Assembly (NCBI GenBank): GCA_018398585.1
Contig: JAGTTD010000001.1
Coordinates: 29,767,438-29,831,437 of the forward strand
Length of the DNA stretch: 64,000 nt
Reading direction: 5' to 3'
Source of the DNA: Simmondsia chinensis
Lineage: Eukaryota; Streptophyta; Magnoliopsida; Caryophyllales; Simmondsiaceae
The notes beneath the pieces are model-generated. The model searched no databases, had not been told where the DNA came from, and saw only the letters and a list, made by a program, of their open reading frames with translations. The position numbers were made by a program, and so were the translations under genes. Positions 20,501 to 27,378 of this stretch are shown here, piece by piece (the first letter of the stretch is position 1; each line of letters begins with the position of its first letter).

Positions 20501-23049
20501 TACCAAAAAGGATAGGCAGAAGGCTTTTATAGTTAATAGTGTTTGGATATAGAATTGATTTTATATAGTTTTTTTTAGTATATATTAATCATTTTATATT
20601 TTGAATTTTTATAAAATAACGATGAATTGTAAAGTAAAAATAATATTTTTTATTTTATTCATAATTCAGTGTTATTTCTTAAAAACTTTAAGACCTAAAA
20701 TGATTATTGTTAATATTATTCTTATTGTTGTTGTTGTTGTTGTTGTTATTATCATTAAGCAAAATAAATACAATAAAGGAACATACCCAGTGCCTTAAGG
20801 GCTCCCGCCTACGCAGGGTCTTGGGGGGGCGGATGTATGCAGCCTTCCCCCTTCAGGGTGTTAACTTGAAGAGAGGCTGTTTCCGAATGCCCCCACCTTG
20901 AGGGTGAGGACTTCCCAGGAGGTCACCCATCCTGGTACTACTCTCGCCTAAGCACGCTTAACTTCAGAGTTCTAATGAGATCCGGTAACGGCTTGTTGGT
21001 GCCCTCTTTGGTAAGTAAAATAAATACAATAAGTATAATATATATATATATATATAAAATAAATGTAATATAAGTAATATAACAAACTCTTAAATTTCAA
21101 ACTTGTATATAGATAGCATAAGTAATATGGTTTTGAAAGATGATATTTGTGTAAAGATATGGAGAATTTTAATGTTTTGAGTAGGGGTATTGTTGTCCTA
21201 AAAATTTTAAGTTTTTGATTCTGCTTCTGCTTATAATTAGAAACACCAAATTTTGACTTCTGCTTATAAGCAGAAAAACAGCTTCTACTTTTACTAAAAA
21301 GTGCTTTTTGATGTCTGCCAAACACCCTCCAAATTCCAGAAAAGTGCTTCTTCCAGAACAAGCACTTATTTCCCCAGAATAAGCAATCCCAAACAGGCCC
21401 TAAGTATGGAATCATCTTTGCAATTATTCTATGAGAACAATCATAAAAGGGGGCTACAGGGAACATTTTACTACTGTAACCTGGAATCTTAGTTTGACAA
21501 TGTGGCAAAGTATTTAATTGATTTGACTCAACTCATATTATTCATGCTTTCTTTTAATGGATAACGGAGCAGGACGAAGGGATTATGAAACAGCTTTCAC
21601 GGTTCACATTTATGAGATACTTGAGAAGCTGTTAAGAATAATTGCAAGGTCATAAAGTCGCTGAAACTGTCAAGAAATCTGGCAATTCCTTATTGAACTA
21701 GTTTGGATTTTGGCTGTACTGTTGTTGTGAGTGAAAATCTGATCATAGGGATGGCTTTTCGTTGAGTTACCACCACTCATCTGCTGTAGTTCTGTTATAT
21801 TTTTCTTTTGGAGAGTGGGTGGGTAGGAGTGGTGGCCTTTTCTTGTCCTTTGACCATGCCTATTCTGATTTCAGTAGTTGATATTAACATAGAAGGTCAC
21901 AGAAGAGCTTGTCCGAGGTCTGTTGGTGATCAATATAAGAATATATTGCTGGCTGACAATGTCTTTCCTGTACACAAGAATCATGCTATTCAAATTTATG
22001 ACATAAAGGACCATGAATTGCTTCTATGAATAAGTAATTTGTGTTACATGGCATATGCAAACACCTATACCAAGCAAGGCTTGGCCTAGTGGTCATGATC
22101 AGCGGTGACAAAGACGCCACCCTAGATCAAATCCTAGTAGTAGCAAATATCTTCTACCCCCTCCTTACCAATGAACAAGAAAATATGCAAATACCTTTGT
22201 CGGATAAGCCATAGTTGCACGAATCAAAAGCAAAAGTGGGAACTGGAAAGCCATCATTCATTAGGAGGGAGCATTTACATTTAGACATATTCGGTATGGG
22301 TAGGATATTATTACATTTAATTAATTGAACTATTAAAGTGTGACCTTTTCAAACAAGGTTAAACATTATCAAAGAAATTAAACATTAGGAGGGACCATTT
22401 ATAGTTAGACATATCACGTATAGGTAGAAAATTATTACATTTAATTAATAGAACTATTAACAAGGTTAAACAGTTGGGGGTCCTCAGAAACAACCTCTCT
22501 TCAGGGTAGCACTCTAAAGGGGAAAGGCTGCTTACATCCACCCCTCCCCCCCAAAAGACCACCCTGCTCAGGCGGGAGCTCTTGTGGCACTAGGACTGTT
22601 GTTGTTGTTGTAGTAGTATTAACAAGGTTAAACATTATCAAAGAAATTTTCCGCACCTCTACTCTTTGAAGACTATAGTGGGTAAGACTTAGAAAATCGA
22701 GTCTAATGTATGAAAGTCTCCTCTTCAGTTGCAACAAAATGAATCATCCCTCATAAGTTTCTTTCTTATAAACCCTTTGCGCTGTTATCATTCCTGCTGG
22801 TTTTTTGACCTCTCTTTTCTCTTCCTGCAGTTAAATTTCCTTGTATCGGAGAACAAACAGCGTGAAATAGTTGATCTGCAGTGTGAAAGGGTGCAGATGG
22901 AAAGCCTTGATGCTCTGCTCTCAGTGGCCACACAATGCGTCTCTTCTGCTCCTGAGGACCGGCCTACTATGCACAGAGTGGTTCAGATACTTGAATCTGA
23001 GGTGATGACTCCATGCCCAAGTGACTTTTACGACTCCAACTCTGATTGA
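1345..23049 (+). CDS. FEI: FEI1/FEI2-like LRR receptor kinase gene, 3' part, nine exons
   Basis: Exons seen: 1345-1416, 5976-6047, 6148-6219, 13168-13262, 13525-13692, 13800-14132, 17286-17531, 20052-20185 and 22831-23049. Together they give 1411 bases: one carried-over base plus 470 codons including TGA. The product has three 24-residue LRR units, a juxtamembrane part, one membrane segment (about residues 118-142 of the visible part), then a complete kinase domain: P-loop [10 protein letters not shown] (13892-13921), lysine in ALKRI (13956-13958), HRD (17387-17395), DFG (17447-17455) and APE across the 17531/20052 junction. It ends SDFYDSNSD, the FEI-type tail. FEI kinases are known from Arabidopsis as plasma-membrane receptor kinases acting in cell-wall synthesis and root cell expansion. 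Full family length is about 590 residues, so roughly 120 N-terminal residues are off-window. All reading frames and splice sites look intact; which FEI paralogue this is cannot be settled here. Confidence 0.93.
1918..1922. repeat. Target site duplication, left copy (CAACA)
   Basis: Identical to 5561-5565 on the other side of the LTR element; 5 bp is the normal size for LTR retrotransposons. Confidence 0.9.
1923..2399 (+). repeat. 5' LTR
   Basis: 477 bases, TG...CA ends. It differs from the 3' LTR at only two sites: T versus C in AACTGYAAAAT and A versus G in GTCACRGGCC. The right part is a CT-rich region with TCTCTC stretches; a TATA-like TCTATTTAAG is at about 2171-2180. Confidence 0.97.
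2403..2414 (+). other. Primer-binding site (initiator-Met tRNA)
   Basis: TGGTATCAGAGC, three bases after the 5' LTR, is the exact complement of the 3' end of plant initiator methionine tRNA. Confidence 0.95.
2525..5098 (+). CDS. Gag-protease-RRM fusion polyprotein of the LTR element
   Basis: The ATG at 2525 follows a poly-A stretch and opens an intact 857-codon ORF. Visible parts in order: coiled-coil-like acidic/basic N-terminus (about 1-70); Gypsy retrotransposon Gag core (about 140-300, with [14 protein letters not shown]); zinc-knuckle-like [14 protein letters not shown] (from residue 359); glutamate-rich linker; aspartic protease with [12 protein letters not shown] (catalytic Asp 439) and the flap-side [12 protein letters not shown]. 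Then, where RT should begin, residues about 602-675 look like an RRM of the polypyrimidine-tract-binding type ([16 protein letters not shown]). A Pro/Gln/His-rich tail follows, and the stop lies 13 bases inside the 3' LTR. Gag and protease are clear; the RRM call rests on motif resemblance and was not tested by a profile search. Upstream in-frame codons from 2402 have no ATG and are not used. Confidence 0.85.
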   Translation: MSSTGHTDTNEWVDAVDDRMVRLEERMDRLKEQQNRNNIEIRADMADVKADLRALTDAVGRLVKAQEKRTEVETVAPTMGARDNAAPGGSGTYPRTGNGILPPPIHSSELRNNPAPPRVTDEGDFNQSHGSNRTWTSHAPKLEIPRFEGTNPRAWIRKCLKYFRWYQVPETEWVEYASSHLHEHGDIWFHGLELRHPHMTWTFFMDELCKRFGDRSLQDIVEEFSKMSQNGPVEDYILKFEELKSWMLIHHPTLSEAYFVSSFISGLKPALRASVKASWPTELSMAFEQAKLQEVAVAEIRNAARPVNQPSFSARSVPSSRPVSSAAPPGWAQSHGSVSKTSGGSNTGYSAPRREPGQCYKCHEKYFPGHVCKKALQSMEGEEVEDEAQEEEVAGEEQTEGEDNGAMEVSLNALSGRVTHNTLRLKGLIKKREVKILIDSGSTNSFLDANVVRELQLETVPTVVMTVTVANGESLVSYQKCPGVRWKVQGTTFVDNLRVLEVRGSDMVLGVDWLQRYGPVTIDFTNLKFACFKEGKAVRLQGTSEKAALQSISGKSLPKLFKKAGHVLGHLFMATAKEASKSVIHPKIERTLNQIVMDPQGSTLIVRVWDLLYPVTEDVLYQVFSSYDRREEIKINSTSTHKVDALITLTSREEVDIARKSLNKRTGKPPGDENHDLARLPPEGLDKTMHPHQVEQPESSPEAPELTQGAQPCAPLALGYASPPHTSAHHAPSRDSMVQHMSWTQPTEAQQQRGEFAQPGPTQQQRQGTRRRSNRGMNKENGEMPNWGHFPRTRIGTKRSTHRVQSWPEDLKDKTYPYDPGIRMKILSGREPKDEGCAYHSSLRTRMLSRGRVCHDP
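5071..5081 (+). other. Polypurine tract
   Basis: AAGGGGAAGGG lies directly before the 3' LTR, where plus-strand DNA synthesis is primed. Confidence 0.85.
5084..5560 (+). repeat. 3' LTR
   Basis: 477 bases, aligning without gaps to the 5' LTR. It carries the last codons of the internal ORF and should supply the polyadenylation site. Confidence 0.97.
5976..6047 (+). CDS. FEI: FEI-like exon (LRR unit)
   Basis: A 72-base exon between TTGACAG and GTAAGT. It codes for [18 protein letters not shown], almost identical to the FEI family at this point. The 4.56-kb intron before it holds the gag-protease-RRM retroelement. Confidence 0.93.
6148..6219 (+). CDS. FEI: FEI-like exon (LRR unit)
   Basis: A 72-base exon between TTTTGAAG and GTAAGT. 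It codes for [17 protein letters not shown]. The intron before it is only 100 bases; the one after it is 6948 bases. Confidence 0.92.
6220..6902. other. Intron sequence without a recognised feature
   Basis: First part of the 6.9-kb FEI intron. I see no coding domain, terminal repeat or RNA gene here. Confidence 0.5.
6903..6927. repeat. Poly-G tract, 25 bases
   Basis: Uninterrupted G run at the left edge of a hAT-like element; it may have replaced that element's left terminus. Confidence 0.9.
6928..7810. mobile_element. Non-autonomous hAT-like element, left end degraded
   Basis: The right end TAGATCCACCGCTG matches the hAT-type terminus of the element ending at 10426 (TAGATCCGCCACTG). Both sides carry an inverted CAAGCCCACCCT motif (about 6947-6958 and 7773-7784). 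The interior is AT-rich with no transposase. A tRNA-like module with box A TGGCCTAGTGATCAT (7006-7020) and box B GGTTCGATTCC (7049-7059) lies near the left side. The target duplication cannot be read because of the poly-G. Confidence 0.5.
7811..8752. other. Intron sequence without a recognised feature
   Basis: Short open frames occur, but none has a domain signature, and codon use does not resemble the FEI exons. A segment at 8753-8950 resembles the end of the MITE family seen at 19229-19870. Confidence 0.45.
9062..9327 (-). mobile_element. 5S rRNA-derived SINE with RTE LINE tail, copy A
   Basis: Flanked by a perfect 17-bp duplication (9045-9061 and 9328-9344). Read on the minus strand, the head is about 95 bases of 5S rRNA, beginning GCACCGGATCCCATTAGAAC and including box A GAAGTTAAGCGTGCTT and box C-like CAGGATGGGTGACC. 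It is followed by the tail GGTTGGGGTTCCTCAGAAAC and onward to GAGGCACTGGGTCTG and a TTGTTG-type end. The tail is the 3' end of the RTE LINE at 33105-33237. A poly-G of 19 (9136-9154) interrupts the tail. The two other copies start further 5', so this one is slightly truncated. Confidence 0.88.
9729..10426. mobile_element. Non-autonomous hAT element, 698 bp
   Basis: Perfect 8-bp target duplication CTGACTAC (9721-9728 and 10427-10434). Termini CAGTGGCGATC and GATCCGCCACTG are imperfect inverted repeats. No transposase is present. A tRNA-like module lies inside: GATCTAGTGGTAAAGGC (9877-9893) as box A and GGGTTCGAATCT (9919-9930) as box B. Confidence 0.85.
10472..10963. mobile_element. hAT-type MITE, 492 bp
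   Basis: Termini TAGGGGTGAACA and TGTGCACCCTTA form inverted repeats. The flanking octamers GCTCCAAG (10464-10471) and GCTACAAG (10964-10971) match at seven of eight positions. The subterminal zones are inverted and rich in CCGGTCCGG-like motifs. No ORF. Confidence 0.8.
10972..11860. other. Intron sequence without a recognised feature
   Basis: No domain, terminal repeat or RNA gene was recognised. Confidence 0.45.
11870..12641. repeat. Degenerate short tandem repeats ending in a MITE-like terminus
   Basis: Variants of GGGTTGGATCATTTTAGG and TTGAGTTTCAGGTCAACTTG recur about every 30-60 bases. The right end, read on the minus strand, is GGTCGTGTTTGGTGCATGG, resembling the terminus of the MITE at 19229-19870, whose interior holds the same motifs on the opposite strand. 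A left terminus was not found nearby; one candidate is 8753. Confidence 0.5.
12642..13167. other. Intron sequence without a recognised feature
   Basis: No repeat end or coding signal seen, apart from the acceptor TTTCTTTTCTCAG before the exon at 13168. Confidence 0.45.
13168..13262 (+). CDS. FEI: FEI-like exon (LRR cap, NRGLCGKQI)
   Basis: A 95-base exon after TTCTCAG and before GTGACT. It codes for [18 protein letters not shown], the cysteine-bearing cap that follows the LRRs in FEI proteins. Confidence 0.92.
13525..13692 (+). CDS. FEI: FEI-like exon (transmembrane segment)
   Basis: A 168-base exon. It codes for a lysine-rich stretch, then the membrane helix [20 protein letters not shown] and the stop-transfer YKK. 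The GT after 13692 and AG at 13798-13799 join the glycine codon correctly. Confidence 0.94.
13800..14132 (+). CDS. FEI: FEI-like exon (kinase N-lobe)
   Basis: A 333-base exon. It holds the P-loop, the catalytic lysine and [20 protein letters not shown]. The donor is GTGAGA. Confidence 0.96.
14133..17285 (+). other. FEI intron, 3.15 kb, no clear element
   Basis: The intron splits the kinase between its N-lobe and catalytic loop. It contains GGTTTGGTTTGGC-type and inverted ATTTTCATTTTC/GAAAATGAAAAT stretches, but I could not define a transposon with ends. Short open frames, for example 16743-17237, have no recognisable domain. Confidence 0.5.
17286..17531 (+). CDS. FEI: FEI-like exon (catalytic and activation loops)
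   Basis: A 246-base exon with [18 protein letters not shown] and the start of APE. HRD with arginine makes it an RD kinase. All catalytic residues are present. Confidence 0.96.
17651..17671. repeat. Poly-A tract
   Basis: A-rich tract in the intron after the exon ending at 17531; it may be a retroposon tail, but no body could be defined. Confidence 0.5.
18110..18545. repeat. Possible degenerate MITE rich in GGGTA/TACCC motifs
   Basis: Contains TACCCGTGGGTATGGATAT and related motifs like those of the MITE at 23693-24111, with similar motifs inverted on both sides, but no clean termini or duplication. Confidence 0.3.
19229..19870. mobile_element. MITE, 642 bp, with TAA target duplication
   Basis: Termini GGCTGTGTTTAGAGCATGGA and, on the minus strand, GGCTCTGCTTGGCACATGGA match at about 15 of 20 positions. 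TAA flanks both sides (19226-19228 and 19871-19873), as in PIF/Harbinger elements. The interior has degenerate repeats such as GACCCAAACCCAAGATGACT. Confidence 0.7.
20052..20185 (+). CDS. FEI: FEI-like exon (kinase C-lobe)
   Basis: A 134-base exon after GTTTGCAG. It codes for [20 protein letters not shown] and the following helix, ending at a tryptophan codon before GTATGT. Confidence 0.95.
20317..21400. mobile_element. Tourist-like (PIF/Harbinger) MITE hosting a SINE
   Basis: The left end GGGCTTGTTTGGGATTGC and the minus-strand right end GGGCCTGTTTGGGATTGC are near-perfect inverted repeats; TAA flanks both sides (20314-20316 and 21401-21403). Inner arms carry AAAAGCGCTTTCTGTAAAAG-like sequence. 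The 5S-SINE copy B is nested inside it. Confidence 0.85.
20777..21012 (-). mobile_element. 5S rRNA-derived SINE with RTE tail, copy B
   Basis: Flanked by a 20-bp duplication with one mismatch (20757-20776 and 21013-21032). On the minus strand it begins ACCAAAGAGGGCACCAA, the same start as copy C, then 5S sequence (box A GAAGTTAAGCGTGCTT, then TAGTACCAGGATGGGTGACC) to AGGACT..., then the RTE tail with GAAACAGCCTCTCTTC and GAGCCCTTAAGGCACTGGGT. Both internal promoter boxes look close to those of real 5S genes. Confidence 0.88.
22074..22150 (+). repeat. tRNA-like segment, possible SINE head
   Basis: TTGGCCTAGTGGTCATGATC resembles a pol III box A as in plant SINEs; the expected box B is degenerate (GATCAAATCC). 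No tail or duplication could be confirmed. Confidence 0.3.
22259..22472. repeat. Tandem duplication, about 125-bp unit
   Basis: The block starting CATTAGGAGGGA at 22259 recurs at 22384. The second unit lacks about 20 bases and runs into the RTE insertion at 22473. Confidence 0.7.
22473..22616 (+). mobile_element. 5'-truncated RTE tail, copy D
   Basis: 144 bases starting GTTGGGGGTCCTCAGAAAC and ending in a GTTGTTGTTGTTGTAGTAG-type tail, flanked by a perfect 18-bp duplication (22455-22472 and 22617-22634). It could be a truncated LINE or a truncated SINE; only the shared tail remains. Confidence 0.85.
22831..23049 (+). CDS. FEI: FEI-like last exon with stop codon
   Basis: A 219-base exon after a strong pyrimidine tract and CTGCAG. 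It codes for the end of the kinase ([10 protein letters not shown]) and the conserved tail [13 protein letters not shown], then TGA at 23047-23049. Confidence 0.96.
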   Translation, partial: LNFLVSENKQREIVDLQCERVQMESLDALLSVATQCVSSAPEDRPTMHRVVQILESEVMTPCPSDFYDSNSD

Positions 23050-23190
23050 AACATCAAGACAAGACAACACATTACTTGTCCACTAAGCAACTGCAGAGTC
23101 GAGTTATGCAAGCTCAGCGCTCAGAACTCTCCAGGACCGCTGCTTCAGTTTTTATTCGTTCTTCAAGTATAAACCCATTCAAGTAAGTTC
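23050..23190 (+). other. FEI: FEI-like 3' UTR, possibly spliced
   Basis: Sequence directly after the stop. CAAGTAAGTT near 23179-23188 would serve as a donor, so a 3' UTR intron is possible, but no acceptor or poly(A) signal can be fixed by eye. Confidence 0.4.
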
Positions 23191-23692
23191 TTTGCCCCTG
23201 CTTTTTGCAGTATTAATCTATTTGTCATTCATCTGCTAGATCTCTCTGAGAGCATTTTGTCATTCATAAGGCTCAATATGGTACCCATACTGTCCATTGG
23301 TCTACTACTTAGCTTTTGGCTAAGCAACAAAAATATTTTTTTTTTTTAGTGTATATACGATTGTATAATTTCAGACAGTGGTACAATTCGATCATTAGGG
23401 CCTTGTTGCTTCTGTAAATTTGAAGTCGAGACAATAATTATTTAGTGTGCATAACATTTTTCTGTGGATGATGATTATGAAACAAGAAAATTATCGATGG
23501 ATATTGTAATTGGTAACAGTAGGGATGATAACGAGTTATTAGTATTTGGCTGTGGCAAATCTGATCCTTGTTGGTACTTAGAACTTGTTAATCTTTCCTG
23601 TGCCATTTTCCTGGCATTTATTGTTGCTAGGCGTTCTTAAGCTTTATGTAGCAAAGGTCCGTAAATGATCAAGGTTTGCTGAATGCTAGAAC
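23191..23692. other. Gene 3' flank, nothing recognised
   Basis: AT-rich sequence downstream of the FEI-like gene with no element ends visible. Confidence 0.4.
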
Positions 23693-24111
23693 TAGGGATG
23701 GCAATGGGGCAGATAAAACCCGTTACCCACGGGTACCCACTCCAAATGGGTATAAGTGAGGTGTGTAGCGGATATGAGTTTGATGTAATTGCCCCGTACC
23801 CGCCCCTCTCCATACCCATAATACCCGCTTCATTTCATATCTAATGAACTTCAAATTTAAAAAATACGTGCTTAGGTTCAATTACGTAAATTAATTATCA
23901 ATGTTATAAAAAAAATATAATTGAACTTTCAAAAATAGTATTAAATAATTAGTATAAAGCGGGTATCGATAATCATGTTGTATCCACATTAAGGCGGGTA
24001 CGGGTGGGTAATGGGGCGGGTATGGGTACGGGTTTGTACCCGCCCTTGGTATCCACTTCATACTCGTGGCGGGTAATGGGTATAAAGGAGGTACCCCCAT
24101 TGCCAACCCTA
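23693..24111. mobile_element. hAT-like MITE, about 419 bp
   Basis: Termini TAGGGATGGCAATGGGG and CCCCCATTGCCAACCCTA are inverted repeats. Inner arms are rich in GGGTACGGG/CCCGTACCC motifs. The flanking octamers match at only about five of eight positions, so the duplication has decayed. Confidence 0.7.
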
Positions 24112-24559
24112 GTTGGAATGCCTCTATAGAGAATGGAAATTGGTTCTAAATGATGACGCTTTGGACAAAAGCCCTTCGAGAAAGGTTGCTTAGTGCTTTT
24201 TCTTACCTTATTAAAGAAGTTATAGTTTTTCTCACTGTTTCTCATAACCATTTTTTGGTGAGTCATCAAGTTGGGGGAATCTAAATCTAGCACCTCTAAA
24301 GGAAAAGGAGCAGTTCCCGCTTGAGAATGTTGTAGGGCTCTAAGGTGGCCAAATAGGACTTAGCTGATCTTATGTCATAAGAGAAAGCATAATTTGAAAT
24401 CCAAATGAAAAGTATCTTATGTGTTTAATCTTAATAGTGTTATAATTGAACCAAGACTTGATTGTCTATGGAAAAGAAATTTGGAGTAGCTCAGTTGGTG
24501 ATCATCACTGTCTAATTGGGTCAGCCTAATTGGACGTGGAGTATGTCTAGGCTCAGGTC

Positions 24560-25030
24560 ATGGGTGCTAACCCTACCCGTCGGGTTCGGGTTGGATGATG
24601 GTTGGAACTTGTGGATATGCTGTAGACGGACTCGTTGAGCTTGAGGCCTGACTTACTGCCAATTTACACCATTTGTGCAAGCAGGACTTAAAAGCACTAA
24701 GCTTGAAGACTAAGTCAGAGCTTGAGCTTTGTCCGGCCATCATGAGCTCAAGCATAGCTCAATTTGTTATGAGTTTGACCTTGGTTTAGCTCGATTGAGC
24801 TTGGAACTTGTTGAGCACACTTCACACCCCCAAACAAAACTTGTTTAGGCTTGTTTGGGCTCATGCTTAGCTCATCGAAATGCAATCTCTGGCCGTATAG
24901 GCATATATTAGGCTCATAATTTACTTCAGAATTTTGACCCATTCTCATTTGTGAGCTGTCAAGCCTAAGCTTTGGGCTCGTACTCAAGCTTGAAAAAACC
25001 CGGCTCCAGTTAAACAACAAGCTGGTTGGC
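24560..25030. repeat. Possible old MITE with GAGCTTG/CAAGCTC motifs
   Basis: Many inverted copies of GAGCTTGGAACTTG-like and CTCAAGC-like words occur on both sides. CACACCCCCAAACAA is inside. No clean ends. Confidence 0.3.
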
Positions 25031-25272
25031 AAGCCATATATCATTTATAACCTTGTGGAAGGGTGGGTGAAGTAATCCGTCGAAATCTACGGCGTGTAAA
25101 ACTTAATTGAAATAATGTGCCTTGTCTTTACAAAACTCAGGCTATTTTACGCTAGAAATTGATCTCGGCCGAGGTTCTGGTTTATGGTGAAAATACTATA
25201 AAGGCTGAAGTCCTATATAAAATGTTTAAAATTTATATTTTATCACCGCAAGCTGCTTACCTACTAAAAGCA

Positions 25273-25518
25273 ACAATAACATTTCCAATGCCCCAAGGGT
25301 TCCTACTTAAGCAGGGTCTAGGAGGGGTAGATGTACGCAGCTTTTACCCTTCAGGGTGCTATCCTGAAGAGAGGCTGTCTCCGAGAACCCCCAACCTGAT
25401 GGGTGCAACACGAGGACTTCCCAAGAGGTTACCTATTTTGGTATTACTCTCGTCCAAGCACGCTTAACTTTGAATGACTAATGGGATCCGATGCTTGTGT
25501 TTTGGTACCCTCTTAGGT
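25273..25518 (-). mobile_element. 5S rRNA-derived SINE with RTE tail, copy C
   Basis: Perfect 19-bp duplication (25254-25272 and 25519-25537). The minus strand starts ACCTAAGAGGGTACCAA, as in copy B. The 5S part runs to its true 3' end, CGTGTTGCACCC, and joins directly to ATCAGGTTGGGGGTTCTCGG, the point where the RTE tail starts in the LINE at 33105. It shows the head-tail junction most clearly. Box A is slightly decayed. Confidence 0.9.
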
Positions 25519-25588
25519 TGCTTACCTACTAAAAGCATAAATAAAAAGGATAAGATATAAAAATATTGGAAAAATATAATAGAGATCT

Positions 25589-25605
25589 CCCCCCCCCCCC
25601 CCCCC
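25589..25605. repeat. Poly-C tract, 17 bases
   Basis: Homopolymer run; no element assigned. Confidence 0.85.
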
Positions 25606-26148
25606 AACCCGAAAAAAATCTATTGACTGATGTAAAAGTGAACTATTCGATTTTTAAATTTGTTAAATGCAGGTCTAGCTATTTTCTCAATTCATTTATA
25701 TATCCCGTTGTAACTTTGACCAAATTTCTAACTCCGTTTGCAATTGAAATCACATAGACATCACTTGGAATAAGTTGATCAACATTCCATCACTTAATGA
25801 GCATGTATTCTTTGTCGTCAACGGAGTTAAAGAAAACAGTATTTTATTATCAATGATAAATTTGGACATGAGCTTGGCTTCGACATTCATAAATTTGGAC
25901 TTGGCATAATATTACCCTTAAAAACATTGGATGAATTGCATTATAGGGTTAAATTCATACAAACCAACAGTTAAAAGTGTGTTTAAATAAGTTAGAGGAT
26001 TATTGTATGCTATTAGTTTTTATTCTTAAATTATGTCAATTTAGCCATTGAATTTTTAAATGAATCAATTTATTGCGGGTACAATTGAAATTATTTCAAA
26101 CAAGTTCAAGATTGAAATTATTATTAATTTCTAATTGAAATTGATCAT
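25606..26148. other. AT-rich sequence, nothing recognised
   Basis: No domain or repeat end seen before the octamer AATTAAAT at 26149. Confidence 0.4.
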
Positions 26149-26156
26149 AATTAAAT

Positions 26157-26420
26157 GGGAAAAATATAGTAAGACTCCCTGAACGTTGCAATTAATCACA
26201 ACACCCCCCCTGCACTTTCGATTTCAAAAAATAGCCTCCTGAACTTTGTAAATTAACACAACACCCCCCCTGTACTTTCAATTTCATAAAAATGGCCACT
26301 GAACTTTGTCATTATACAAAATACACCCCCTACATTTTTAATTTTATAAAATAACCCCATGAACTTTATTATTACACACAACTCACCCTCGAACTTTATT
26401 ACTAACCATAACTCACCCCT
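26157..26420. repeat. Left inverted arm with ~60-bp tandem repeats
   Basis: Three to four units, each with CACCCCCCCTGYACTTT and a GAACTTTG motif. They mirror 33660-33886 on the opposite strand. Confidence 0.75.
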
Positions 26421-27008
26421 TATATATTAATATGCAAAATTCAAAAATTTTAAATAAATTATGAAAAAATTTTCAAAAAATTTTGATACTTTAATAAAAA
26501 TTAGAATAATAAATTTAAAATAAAAAAATCTATCAAATTAAAAATAAGGGATTTTCTAGTTTTATATAAAATATAGAAATTTATGTTTTTAGATGAAATG
26601 TGAAAGCTTTGTATTAAATTAAAAATGAGAGATTTTTTTTTTTAGTTTTATACAAAAGATAGAAAATTATGTTTTTAAACGAAAGATATGAGCTTTATAT
26701 TTTTAGATAAGAGATAAGAGAATTTATTTTAATTATCGACAACACATCGGACCCATGTTTGATCTATCTTTTATTATTGCGGGGTGGTATTTTAATCCAC
26801 GGTTGTTGGGTTTTTCTTAATTTGTTTGATCTGATTTGTTCCTTGCCTTGAATTGTGTTGTGCTGCTGTTATTAATTGTAGTAAGCTCCTTGTATATATG
26901 CTCACTTACCTAAGATAGTTTCAGTTAGAGGATGTATGCTACTAGTTATGAAACTCGGAGATCGAGGCCATCTTCAAAGAGGTTGGGGTAGGGGGGGGGG
27001 GGGGGTGG

Positions 27009-27378
27009 TTGGGGTGCGGGTGCGAAGCAAAAGGGGAAAGAAAATTTGCGACTTGGGACACTAAATGTCGGAACGCTAACAAAGAAGAGTTTCGAGGTGG
27101 CCCAAATGATTTCTTATGTCTACAGGAGACTAAATGTGTCGGTATGAAAGCCAGGGATGTGTTGGGTTACAAGCAGTGGTATGCGGGCAAGGCCAGCGGC
27201 AGGAATGGAGTTGGCATCATCGTGGATAGCGACCTCAAGGATAAAGTAGTTGGAGTGACCAGGATGGGGGGTAGGATCATAAGCATCAAGATAGTACTAG
27301 GTGGGGAGGTATTGAACGTCATCAGTGCCTACGCACCACAAACTGGACTAACAGAGCATGAGAAGGCTACATTCTGGG
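27009..27378 (+). pseudogene. RTE LINE endonuclease, N-terminal half
   Basis: Shows DFLCLQETKCVGMKARDV and YAGKASGRNGVGIIVDSDL, typical of the exonuclease-endonuclease-phosphatase domain of RTE elements. The segment before it reads better in the next frame (TLNVGTLTKKSFEVAQ), so a frameshift lies near 27080. The domain breaks off at AEKATFW-like sequence where the hAT begins, and resumes at 30450. Confidence 0.8.
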
